Shown here: positions 7,047-13,789 of the stretch, piece after piece
Position numbering within the stretch: the first letter of the stretch is position 1
How the letters are laid out: each line of letters opens with the position of its first letter
Source of the DNA: JBDSEG01 sp039920165
GTDB lineage: Bacteria > Pseudomonadota > Gammaproteobacteria > Burkholderiales > Burkholderiaceae_C
Length of the DNA: 13,800 nucleotides
NCBI GenBank assembly: GCA_039920165.1
Contig: JBDSEG010000220.1
Span: 1-13,800, forward strand
Reading direction: 5' to 3'
Made by a program: the position numbers and the translations under genes
Notes under the pieces: generated by a model
Told to the model about the DNA's origin: nothing
Database searches by the model: none
Seen by the model: only the letters and a program-made list of their open reading frames with translations

Positions 7047-9182
7047 ATGCTCCCAGCCCCCAGGCGGCGCGATGTGGCGATTGCGCCCTACGGCGGCAAT
7101 GAACTGCCGGCGCGGGTCGGCGCGCGCGCGGTGCACGACGAATTGATCGAACAGTCGCACCAGCGCTGCGCCGCGCTCGGCCTGTCGCGCATCGAGCACC
7201 CCGACCACTCGCCGATGCTGCGCAGCGATCTGTCGATCGCGCGCGAGCGCAACCAGCGCCTGTCGACCCACGCCGCGCCGGTGATGGAGATGCTGTTCGA
7301 GCAGATCGTGAATACCGAAAGCATGATCGTGTTGACGGATGCGACCGGCACCATCCTCTATTCGGTCGGCGACCATGATTTTCTGGCGCGCGCCGACAAG
7401 GTCGCACTGGCGCCCGGCGCGAACTGGGCCGAGCATTCGAAGGGGACCAATGCGATCGGCACGGCGCTGTTCGAGGAGCGCGAGACGCTCGTCCACGGTG
7501 GCGAGCATTTCATGCACGCGAACAGTTTTCTGACCTGTTCGGCAGCGCCCATCTTCGATCCGCGCGGCAACATGCTCGGCGTTCTCGACGTGACCGGCGA
7601 CCAGCATTCGTACCACCGCCACACGATGGGTCTGGTTCGCATGTCGGCCCGCATGATCGAGAACCACTGGCTCTCCGACGACTACGCCAACCGGCTGCGG
7701 CTGCACTTTCACAGCCGGGTCGAATTTATCGGCACGCTGCTCGAAGGCATCGTGGTCGTCGGTGCCGACGGCCGCATCCTCGGTGCCAACCGCAGCGCAC
7801 TCGACCAGCTTTCCAGCGGCGCGATGCAGCTGCGTGCGCATACCCTGACGAGCCTGTTCGGCACCACGATCGCGGCGGTCTACGACCACTTCCATACGCC
7901 CTTGCCGATGCCGATGCGCCTGGCCGGGCCGGGCGGGCAGCAGTTCCATGTCGATGCGCGTCTGAGCCCGGCGGCGCGCCCGACCTTCTTCGGCGGCTCG
8001 CGGTCCGAGTTGCATGCCGGCGGGACGCAAACCGCCGCGGCGCCGACACGCGGCGCGGCTAAAGCGGCGTTGCCGGGCGCCGTCGGCGACGCTGCCGTGG
8101 AGGTCCCGGCGCCGAACGGCCTGAACGTGCTCCTCACCGGCGATGCCCAGATCGCTGCTGCGGTGGGCAAGGTACGGCGAACACTGAACCACGATATCCC
8201 GCTCCTGCTGCTCGGCGAGACCGGGACCGGCAAGGAACTGTTCGCGCGTGCGGTGCACCAGGAATCGCAGCGGGCGCGACAGCCTTTCGTCGCCGTCAAG
8301 CTCTCCGCGCTGCCGCTGTCACAGATCGATATCGAGCTGTTCGGCTGCCTCGACAACGCGGATGGCGCGCGTCGCAAGGGCACCACCGGACGCATCGTGC
8401 AGGCGAATGGCGGCACGCTCTTTCTCGACGAGATCGGCGCGCTGCCGGCCGACGTGCAGTTGCGCTTGCTCGGGGTGCTGCAGGACCGCTGCGTCACGCC
8501 GCTCGGCGGCCAGCACCCGATAGCGGTCGACCTGGCGATCGTCTGCGCGAGCCGGCGCGACCTGCGTCACATGATCCAGGCGCAGACCTTTCGCGAAGAC
8601 CTCTATTACCGCCTCAACGGCCTGGTGCTGCGCCTGCCGGCGCTGCGCGAACGCAGCGACTTGCGCCTGTTGACGCAACGCATCCTGCAGCACGAAAGCC
8701 CGCACGCGCCACCCGAGATCAGCCCGAGCGTGATGGACATGTTCAGGCGCTACGCCTGGCCGGGCAACGTTCGCCAGCTCGCCAACGTGCTGCGCACCGC
8801 CGCCCTCATGTGCGCCGACGAGCGACTGGTCACCGAGGCCCACCTGTCCGACGATTTTCTCGAAGACGTCGGGCGCGTGCCGCCGGCGCTGTGTGCGACC
8901 CGGCCGCCCTCGGGCACGCAAGCCCTGTCGCAAGCGCCTGAAGCGCCCGCATCGGAGCCCGAACCGGCCGTCACCGTGCCGCTGTCGACGTCTGGCGCCG
9001 TCGCCGACGCCACCCTCGAAGCCGTCGAAGGCCGGCTCATCCAGGATGTGATGGCGCAGGTCGACGGCAATATCTCCGCGGCTGCGAAGCGCCTGGGCAT
9101 CAGCCGCAATACGGTCTACCGCAAGCTGCGCCGACTCGCGTCGACGATCGATATCAATCCCAACCCGCGGACGCTGCGGTGA
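7047..9182 (+). CDS. AcoR-type GAF-AAA-Fis transcriptional regulator lacking the GAFTGA loop
   Basis: 711 residues. An N-terminal GAF-like sensor (about 75-205) carries the AcoR hallmarks VLTDATGTIL, GTNAIGTAL, VHGGEHF, LTCSAAPI and GVLDVTGD; a PAS-like segment (EGIVVVGADGRILGANRSA) follows. The AAA+ domain has Walker A GETGTGKE (390-397), Walker B GGTLFLDEIG (455-464) and an arginine-finger region around FREDLYYRL. A Fis-type helix-turn-helix (about 675-697, AAKRLGISRNTVYRKLRR) ends the protein. Where related regulators have LFGY..G(A/S)FTGARRKG, this one has LFGCLDNADGARRKG (residues 431-445): the Phe-Thr that contacts sigma-54 is gone and the loop is one residue shorter. It may therefore act without sigma-54, as TyrR does. 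The stop overlaps the UbiX start (GTGA). The inducer is unknown. Confidence 0.9.
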   Translation: MLPAPRRRDVAIAPYGGNELPARVGARAVHDELIEQSHQRCAALGLSRIEHPDHSPMLRSDLSIARERNQRLSTHAAPVMEMLFEQIVNTESMIVLTDATGTILYSVGDHDFLARADKVALAPGANWAEHSKGTNAIGTALFEERETLVHGGEHFMHANSFLTCSAAPIFDPRGNMLGVLDVTGDQHSYHRHTMGLVRMSARMIENHWLSDDYANRLRLHFHSRVEFIGTLLEGIVVVGADGRILGANRSALDQLSSGAMQLRAHTLTSLFGTTIAAVYDHFHTPLPMPMRLAGPGGQQFHVDARLSPAARPTFFGGSRSELHAGGTQTAAAPTRGAAKAALPGAVGDAAVEVPAPNGLNVLLTGDAQIAAAVGKVRRTLNHDIPLLLLGETGTGKELFARAVHQESQRARQPFVAVKLSALPLSQIDIELFGCLDNADGARRKGTTGRIVQANGGTLFLDEIGALPADVQLRLLGVLQDRCVTPLGGQHPIAVDLAIVCASRRDLRHMIQAQTFREDLYYRLNGLVLRLPALRERSDLRLLTQRILQHESPHAPPEISPSVMDMFRRYAWPGNVRQLANVLRTAALMCADERLVTEAHLSDDFLEDVGRVPPALCATRPPSGTQALSQAPEAPASEPEPAVTVPLSTSGAVADATLEAVEGRLIQDVMAQVDGNISAAAKRLGISRNTVYRKLRRLASTIDINPNPRTLR

Positions 9183-9778
9183 TCGAATCCGCCCCTCCAT
9201 CTAAAGCGCCGAGTCGCCTCATCGTCGGCATCAGCGGCGCATCGGGCGCGGTCTACGGCATCCGCATCCTGCAGGCGCTGCGGGGCTCGGGGATCGAGAC
9301 GCACCTGGTCATGTCGGAGTCGGCGCGCATCACGCTCGCAGCCGAAACCGTCTTCAGCGTCGCCGAGGTCGAGGCGCTCGCGACCGAGGTCCATCACGTG
9401 CGCAATATCGGCGCGAGCATCGCGTCCGGGTCGTTCCAGAGCCTCGGCATGGTGATCGCGCCGTGCTCGGTGCGCACCCTGTCCGAGGTCGCGTGGGGAA
9501 CGACGAGCAACCTGCTGACGCGTGCCGCCGATGTGGCGCTGAAAGAGCGCCGCCGGCTCGTGCTGATGCTGCGCGAAACGCCGCTGCACGAAGGCCACCT
9601 GCGATCGATGCTGCAGGTCACGCGCAGCGGTGCCATCGTCATGCCACCGGTGCCGGCTTTCTATGCAATGCCGAAAAGCATCGACGAGATGGTCGGCCAC
9701 AGCGTCGGCCGCTGTCTCGACCTGTTCGGCATCGACAGTGGCCTGACGCAGCGCTGGAACGGCCTGGGCAAACAGTGA
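9179..9778 (+). CDS. ubiX: UbiX/Pad1-family flavin prenyltransferase
   Basis: 199 residues, the usual size for UbiX, which joins a dimethylallyl group to FMN to make the prenylated FMN cofactor of UbiD-type decarboxylases. Visible motifs are the FMN-phosphate loop GISGASGAVYG (residues 17-27), IAPCSVRTLSEVAWG, the LMLRETPLHEGHL segment, and VMPPVPAFYAMPKSIDEMV near the C-terminus. The GTG start overlaps the regulator stop (GTGA), and its own stop overlaps the next gene the same way. No UbiD partner lies in the window. It could serve ubiquinone synthesis or an aromatic-acid decarboxylase elsewhere; the link to a regulator hints at a dedicated catabolic role, but that is inference. Confidence 0.92.
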   Translation: MIESAPPSKAPSRLIVGISGASGAVYGIRILQALRGSGIETHLVMSESARITLAAETVFSVAEVEALATEVHHVRNIGASIASGSFQSLGMVIAPCSVRTLSEVAWGTTSNLLTRAADVALKERRRLVLMLRETPLHEGHLRSMLQVTRSGAIVMPPVPAFYAMPKSIDEMVGHSVGRCLDLFGIDSGLTQRWNGLGKQ

Positions 9779-10098
9779 ACAACGAAACGCACGCTGCGAC
9801 GAGCGGCGGCCTGCTGTACATCTACTACAAGGTGCCGGTGGCGCGCCACGCCGAACTTGCGCGCGAGGTCACACGCCTGCAGGCCACCTTGCTCGAAATG
9901 TGGCCCGGCCTGGCCTGCGGACTGTTGCAGCGTCCGCAGGCGACCGACGGCATCGAGACCTGGATGGAGACCTATCGCCACCCGAGCGCCGCGATCGATG
10001 CGCTGGCAGCTTCGATCGAACAGACAGCGTCCGCCCACCCTGAACTGCCGCTGCCGCGGCATGCCGAAATCTTCATCGCGGTGACGCACGGCGATTGA
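9775..10098 (+). CDS. DUF4936-like small protein, 107 aa
   Basis: Starts with GTG at 9775 in a GTGA overlap with the UbiX stop; the longer in-frame extension antisense-like through ubiX is ignored. The sequence, with YIYYKVPVARHAELAREV near the start, GLACGLLQRPQ, ETWMETYRHP and a C-terminal LPRHAEIFIAV, fits the small ferredoxin-like-fold DUF4936 proteins of betaproteobacteria, whose function is unknown. There is no signal peptide. The overlapping arrangement suggests expression with ubiX. The last 15 bases before the convergent minus-strand gene hold no visible terminator. Confidence 0.8.
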   Translation: MNNETHAATSGGLLYIYYKVPVARHAELAREVTRLQATLLEMWPGLACGLLQRPQATDGIETWMETYRHPSAAIDALAASIEQTASAHPELPLPRHAEIFIAVTHGD

Positions 10099-10113
10099 GT
10101 CGCCAGGCCCGCG

Positions 10114-10638
10114 TCAGCCGGCGAGCGTGAACCGCAGCTCACGGCAGTTCAGGTCGTAGGGGTGGTGCTGCGCGCGTGTCCGGTTCTCGACCGCGACGCC
10201 GAAGTACACGTCGTGCAGCGTGATCCTCGGCCGCAGCAGGTAGCTGCCGGCCCGGCGCAGGTCGAAGGCTTCGGCGAGGTCGACGCCGACCTTCCGTCGG
10301 GCGCCCGGCGCAAGCGTGAGGTACTCCTCGCGACCCGGATCGCCGCGCTTGACGCTGGCACCCGCGTATTGGAGCGCAGTCCCGTCGCGCAGCAGGTCCA
10401 CAAACGGCGCGAGCCAGCCTTCGAAGGGCGTGCCCCACTCGAGCACTTGCACCGTCTGTCGGCCGCGATTCACGAGGGTGAAGTGCAGCACGACGGGCGC
10501 GCCGGCCCGCCCCGACTCGGCCACCGAGCACTCGCACTGCAGCCGCGGTGTGGACGGGGTCGTCGCCGTCACCACGCCGGCCGGCGCCACGAGTGCGCAG
10601 GCCAGCGCCTCAATCCAGTGCCGGCGTGTTCTCAGCAA
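10114..10638 (-). CDS. secreted stand-alone homologue of the M35 peptidase N-terminal domain
   Basis: 174 residues from a proposed TTG start at 10638, chosen because it gives a good signal peptide: LRTRRHW, a hydrophobic core (ALACALVAPAGVV) and a cleavage site near VTA at residue 25. Upstream in-frame sequence is Pro/Arg-rich and unlikely to be coding. The mature part aligns by eye with residues 35-143 of the neighbouring peptidase: VLEWGTPFEG against LLKWQLPDDE, RDGTALQYAGASVKR against EDGSTVRYEGPIVKR, and AFDLRRAGSY against SYDLSRSGRY. It has no protease domain and no HExxH. The gene begins 29 bases inside the peptidase gene, so translation is probably coupled. It may inhibit, chaperone or compete with the peptidase prodomain. 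No clear ribosome-binding site precedes the TTG, so the start is uncertain. Confidence 0.75.
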   Translation of the reverse strand: MLRTRRHWIEALACALVAPAGVVTATTPSTPRLQCECSVAESGRAGAPVVLHFTLVNRGRQTVQVLEWGTPFEGWLAPFVDLLRDGTALQYAGASVKRGDPGREEYLTLAPGARRKVGVDLAEAFDLRRAGSYLLRPRITLHDVYFGVAVENRTRAQHHPYDLNCRELRFTLAG

Positions 10639-11665
10639 AATATTCGTGGCTGTCGGCGTTGTCGAGTGCCTTGGCCGGATCGGTCGCGGCAAGGTTCGAG
10701 GCCGCGGCCTGGCCATAGGCCCAGTCGTCGGTCGATGCGACGACGGTGAAGTGGCTCATCTCGTGGATCAGCGTGCCGCCGCGCGAATCGGTGCCGCCGA
10801 GCGGCGCTTTCCAGAATGCGCCGCACAGATAGATCTTGTACGGCTGGTTCGCATACACATAGGCATAGGTCGATGGCTTCTTGCACTTGCAGTCGAAGGC
10901 CAGGTTCTGGGTCGTGAAGGCGGAGTGGATGGCGGAGAAGTGGCTCTTCGCCGTACCCCATCCCGTGCTGCTGTAGCTTCCGAACCACTTGATGTAGCGC
11001 GGTGTACCGCTCGGCGTACCGGCGAGATAGCTCCCCACCGCGCTCGAATAGCTGACCGCCTGGCTCGTCGCCGCGGTCAGGTCCGATTGCTGGCTCGCCG
11101 AGCAACTGCTGTAGATTGGCTGCGCAGACCCGACCGGAGGCGCAGGCGGCGCGCTGCCCTTGCCGTTGCGGCCTTCGAGCCACAGATAGATCGGCTCGGA
11201 ACGCAGCAGCGTCGCCTGCGCGCCGTGCCCACCCGGGCTCGCATATTCGATGCTGTAGCGCCCGCTGCGCGACAGGTCGTAGCTGGCCGTCAGCTCGACC
11301 GTATACGAAAGCGTTGCACCCGCTTCGATGCGCACATGGTCCTGCGCCTGCGGCGCGGCGCGCTTGACGATCGGCCCTTCGTATCGAACGGTCGATCCAT
11401 CTTCGCGCTTGATGCGAAAGAGCGCGCTTTCGATCTCGTCGTCGGGCAGCTGCCACTTCAGCAACTGGATCGGATGGCGCGTCGTATTGGTCAGCGTGAC
11501 TGTCAGCCTCACATCGACATCGCCCTGGAGCACCGGCGCGGGCACGGACAGCCGCACGTCCAGGCCGGGCGGGTTCGCGACGGCTGCGCTCGCCGACAAC
11601 AGGCCGCAGGCCGCGACGAAAGCCGCCGCGATCCCGCCACGATTGAGCCATCCACGACGCGTCAT
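10610..11665 (-). CDS. secreted M35 (aspzincin/deuterolysin-like) zinc metallopeptidase
   Basis: 351 residues. A signal peptide ends near ASAAVA (residue 30); VAAC at 17-20 could alternatively be a lipobox. Residues 31-165 form a beta-rich N-terminal domain, probably the propeptide; a Pro/Gly-rich linker (about 166-184) leads to the peptidase domain. The catalytic motif HEMSH is at 301-305, and the aspzincin zinc Asp314 lies in STDDWAYG (family form GTxDxxYG, here Ser for Gly). NADSHEYFAEN closes the protein. Cys188, 259, 261 and 281 can form two disulfides. The family includes peptidyl-Lys endopeptidases and bacterial exotoxin proteases. ATG at 11665 is preceded by a near-perfect Shine-Dalgarno. 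The gene starts one base after the DsbA-like stop. Secretion route beyond the inner membrane is not visible. Confidence 0.92.
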   Translation of the reverse strand: MTRRGWLNRGGIAAAFVAACGLLSASAAVANPPGLDVRLSVPAPVLQGDVDVRLTVTLTNTTRHPIQLLKWQLPDDEIESALFRIKREDGSTVRYEGPIVKRAAPQAQDHVRIEAGATLSYTVELTASYDLSRSGRYSIEYASPGGHGAQATLLRSEPIYLWLEGRNGKGSAPPAPPVGSAQPIYSSCSASQQSDLTAATSQAVSYSSAVGSYLAGTPSGTPRYIKWFGSYSSTGWGTAKSHFSAIHSAFTTQNLAFDCKCKKPSTYAYVYANQPYKIYLCGAFWKAPLGGTDSRGGTLIHEMSHFTVVASTDDWAYGQAAASNLAATDPAKALDNADSHEYFAENTPALD

Positions 11666-11666
11666 C

Positions 11667-12314
11667 TCAGCCTCCTTGAAGTTCGGTTGATTCGGCGGCG
11701 ATCTGGCGCAAGGCCTGCGCCAGCGCCTCGACCGGCTGCGCACCCTGGATCAGATGCCGGCCGTCGATGACGATCGACGGCACCGAATCGATTCCGAGTT
11801 GCTGCCAGTGCCGCTCGCTGGCGCGCACCTCGGACACGTATTCGTCGGACTCGAGAATGGCACGGGCCCGAACCACATCCATTCCAAGCTCGCCCACGAT
11901 GCGCAGCATCACGTCGTGCGCACCGGGGTTCAGCGCGTCGGTGTGGTAGGCCCGGAGCAGCGCGCGCTTGAGCTCGTGGGCTCGCCCTTCCAGACCCGCC
12001 CAGTGCAACAGCCGGTGCGCGTCGAAGGTATTCCAGACCCAGGGCCGCTCGCCGAAAATGAAGCCGACCTCGGCGCCACGCTGGCGGATCGTCTCGCGCA
12101 TCTGCGCGACCCGTTGCGGTGTCGAGCCGTATTTCTGTGTCAGGTAGGCGACCGTCTCACAGCCTTCCGGCGGCAGCGTCGGGTTCAGCTCGAAAGGCTG
12201 GAACTGGAGATCGACCGGGACCGTGGGCGGCAGGCTCGCCAGCGCAGCTTCGAGCGAGGCCAGTCCGACTGCGCACCAGGGGCAGGCGACATCTGAAACG
12301 AAGTCGATCTTCAT
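11667..12314 (-). CDS. DsbA-family oxidoreductase, FrnE-like
   Basis: 215 residues with a thioredoxin-fold active site, CPWC at residues 11-14 directly after the first strand, and the cis-proline in SVPS (Pro179). The long helical insert between them (with RPWVWNTFDAHRLLHWA) is typical of the FrnE-like group of DsbA proteins. No signal peptide precedes MKIDFVSD, so it should work in the cytoplasm rather than as a periplasmic foldase. ATG at 12314 is chosen because it places the first beta strand at the N-terminus and has GGAG five bases upstream (12320-12323); a 28-residue extension is possible but unlikely. It is the first gene of the minus-strand run and its stop is one base from the peptidase start. 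Its substrate is unknown. Confidence 0.9.
   Translation of the reverse strand: MKIDFVSDVACPWCAVGLASLEAALASLPPTVPVDLQFQPFELNPTLPPEGCETVAYLTQKYGSTPQRVAQMRETIRQRGAEVGFIFGERPWVWNTFDAHRLLHWAGLEGRAHELKRALLRAYHTDALNPGAHDVMLRIVGELGMDVVRARAILESDEYVSEVRASERHWQQLGIDSVPSIVIDGRHLIQGAQPVEALAQALRQIAAESTELQGG
11671..11677 (-). promoter_or_regulatory. strong Shine-Dalgarno for the M35 peptidase
   Basis: AAGGAGG on the minus strand, five bases before ATG at 11665. It lies inside the end of the upstream oxidoreductase gene and rules out the longer in-frame start at 11743. Confidence 0.85.
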
Positions 12315-12462
12315 GCGGGCTCCGGCGGAGTTGAAACACAATGGCGCGGCCATCGTAGCAGTCGTGCGGTGCACGGTTCGGCGCTCTCCTACGTGCACGC
12401 GATTCGCCAGCCCACACCCGGACGGCGCCGCCTTGCCTACGATTCGCCGCAGTCAAAGTTAC
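12315..12462 (-). promoter_or_regulatory. upstream region of the minus-strand operon
   Basis: No gene is supported here. It should hold the promoter for the DsbA-like/M35 operon. A possible -10 box, TACGAT, reads on the minus strand at 12357-12352, without a matching -35. The segment also has a short palindrome, ATGGC-GCG-GCCAT (12341-12353), and a 9-nt direct repeat, CGATTCGCC, at 12400-12408 and 12440-12448, exactly 40 bases apart, which could be operator half-sites or chance. The IS110 element lies immediately upstream, so its insertion may have replaced distal control sequences. Confidence 0.35.
12331..12340 (+). repeat. left copy of a 10-bp direct repeat around the IS
   Basis: TTGAAACACA recurs exactly at 13780-13789, just after the transposase stop. 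The two copies bracket the leader and the transposase. They may be a site shared by target and element end, or coincidence. Confidence 0.45.
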
Positions 12463-12479
12463 CTCACCCGAACCCTTGT

Positions 12480-12765
12480 ATCTTCCACCTCGAGAGTTTC
12501 GAGGCTTTGATTTCGGACCTTTGTTTTGTGTCGTGGTGGCAGGCTGTGGGCAAGTGTGCAGAGGTAGGCGCGGTGGGCAACGCGCAGCGTTGTCCACGGC
12601 AAGCCGGCCGGTTCGAGCGCAGCTCGAACTGTCCACTTGTCCACAGCCTCGAGCTGCGGCGTCTTTCGCGGTCGGCGCGCCAAACCTGTTGGCCCTCGGA
12701 GCTTGCAGCTCGTGGGTGAGCACCCGGTCAACGCGTCGGTCCGTCTTGTCCAACCGTGTAGCCCG
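12480..12765 (+). ncRNA. candidate IS110 bridge RNA in the transposase leader
   Basis: The leader can form an elaborate fold on the plus strand. Hairpin 1: CCTCGA/TCGAGG (12488-12493/12499-12504). Outer stem: AGGCTGTGGGCAAG (12541-12554) with CTTGTCCACAGCCT (12636-12649), 14 bp with one G-U. Inside it: an 11-bp hairpin, GTGGGCAACGC/GCGTTGTCCAC (12573-12583/12587-12597, one G-U), and a perfect 8-bp hairpin, GTTCGAGC/GCTCGAAC (12611-12618/12622-12629). Both inner hairpins have the loop GCA. Downstream: GCCAA/TTGGC (12679-12683/12689-12693) and GAGCT/AGCTC (12699-12703/12707-12711). IS110-subgroup elements encode their bridge RNA in exactly this position: a 5' hairpin, then a target loop, then a donor loop. 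The RNA guides the transposase to target and donor DNA. Exact ends and guide segments cannot be fixed from one copy. Confidence 0.6.
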
Positions 12766-12779
12766 AACAGTTGCCAATC

Positions 12780-13778
12780 ATGAACATGCATCCGCAAGGT
12801 GGGGTAGCGAATCGCGATCAACGTGCCAACGCCGGTATCGACGTGTCCAAGCAGCATCTGGATGCCTGCTGGAGCACCGAGCAGCCGCGCGTGCTCAACG
12901 ACGCGAGTGGATGGGACGAGCTGACCGCGAAGCTGCGCCAGGCCGGGGTGGACCTGGTGGTGGTGGAGGCCACGGGGGGCTACGAGCGAGGCCTGGTGTG
13001 CGCGCTGCAAGGCGCGGGCATCGCGGTGGCGCGCGTGAACCCGAGGCAGGCGCGCGACTTTGCCAAGTCGATGGGGGTGCTGGCCAAGACCGACCGGGTC
13101 GATGCGCGCTTGCTGCGCGACTTCGCCGACGTGCTGGCTCGCCACCCCGACCGGGCCAAGTACATCACCCCGGTCATCGAGGCCCATCGGCTGGAGCTGG
13201 CGGCGTTGATGACGCGCCGGCGCCAGTTGGTGGAGATGCGGGTGGCCGAGGGCAACCGCATGGAGCAAGCCACCAAGCGGACGTACCGCAGCATCAAGCG
13301 CGTGCTGCGCTTGCTGGACCAGCAGATCGCCCTGCTCGACGAGGAGGCCGACCAGCATCTGGACCGGCACTTCAATGATCAGCGCAAGCTGCTGGACAGC
13401 GTCAAGGGGGTCGGGCCGGTGACGATCATGACGCTCAGCGCGGCACTGCCCGAACTCGGGCGGCTGCAGCGCCGCCAGATCGCCAAGCTGGTAGGGGTGG
13501 CGCCGCTGGCCGACGATTCGGGCCAGCGCAAGGGGCCTCGGCGCATCTGGGGCGGGCGCGCCGAGGTACGCGCCGTGCTCTACATGGCCACGCTTGCGGC
13601 GATTCGTCACAACCCGGCAATCCAGGTTTTCCACAGCCGCCTGATCAGCGCAGGCAAGGCCCCGAAGGTGGCGATCGTGGCTTGCATGAGAAAGCTGCTG
13701 ACGATCCTGAACGCCATGCTCAGGGACCAGAAATCGTGGGACGCGGCAAAACATGCTCAGTCCCCGAAAACAGCTTGA
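12780..13778 (+). CDS. IS110-family transposase (DEDD + Ser recombinase)
   Basis: 332 residues from ATG at 12780 (a TTG at 12771 and an ATG at 12786 are alternatives; no strong ribosome-binding site). The N-terminal RuvC-like DEDD domain is complete: Asp21 in GIDVSK, Glu63 in VVEATGGYE, and Asp105 and Asp108 in KTDRVDA. A coiled-coil middle (about 130-200) leads to the C-terminal transposase domain with the helix-hairpin-helix-like VKGVGPVT, then KLVGVAPLADDSGQRKG, where Ser247 is the expected catalytic serine, followed by RAVLYMATLAAIRHNP. Length and domains are normal and no frameshift is seen, so the enzyme is probably active. It acts with the leader RNA described above. Confidence 0.95.
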   Translation: MNMHPQGGVANRDQRANAGIDVSKQHLDACWSTEQPRVLNDASGWDELTAKLRQAGVDLVVVEATGGYERGLVCALQGAGIAVARVNPRQARDFAKSMGVLAKTDRVDARLLRDFADVLARHPDRAKYITPVIEAHRLELAALMTRRRQLVEMRVAEGNRMEQATKRTYRSIKRVLRLLDQQIALLDEEADQHLDRHFNDQRKLLDSVKGVGPVTIMTLSAALPELGRLQRRQIAKLVGVAPLADDSGQRKGPRRIWGGRAEVRAVLYMATLAAIRHNPAIQVFHSRLISAGKAPKVAIVACMRKLLTILNAMLRDQKSWDAAKHAQSPKTA

Positions 13779-13780
13779 CT
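13775..13780 (+). promoter_or_regulatory. possible outward -35 box at the right end of the IS
   Basis: TTGACT overlaps the transposase stop and points outward. In circular IS110 intermediates a promoter is often built by joining a right-end -35 to a left-end -10. No correctly spaced -10 is seen with the left ends proposed here, so this remains tentative. Confidence 0.3.
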
Positions 13781-13789
13781 TGAAACACA
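13780..13789 (+). repeat. right copy of a 10-bp direct repeat around the IS
   Basis: TTGAAACACA, identical to 12331-12340. It begins two bases after the transposase stop, within or just outside the right end of the element. Confidence 0.45.

Noticed and set aside
6867..8258. 463-residue minus-strand open frame
   Set aside because: Antisense to the regulator's GAF and AAA+ coding sequence; no motif, His/Arg-rich composition typical of shadows.
12369..12719. Plus-strand GTG open frame (116 codons) diverging from the DsbA-like gene
   Set aside because: It crosses into the structured IS leader, has no ribosome-binding site and loses GC-rich third positions after about 12450. A truncated divergent gene is conceivable but not supported.
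12459..13754. 431-residue minus-strand open frame across the IS
   Set aside because: Antisense to the transposase and to the structured leader; no family resemblance.
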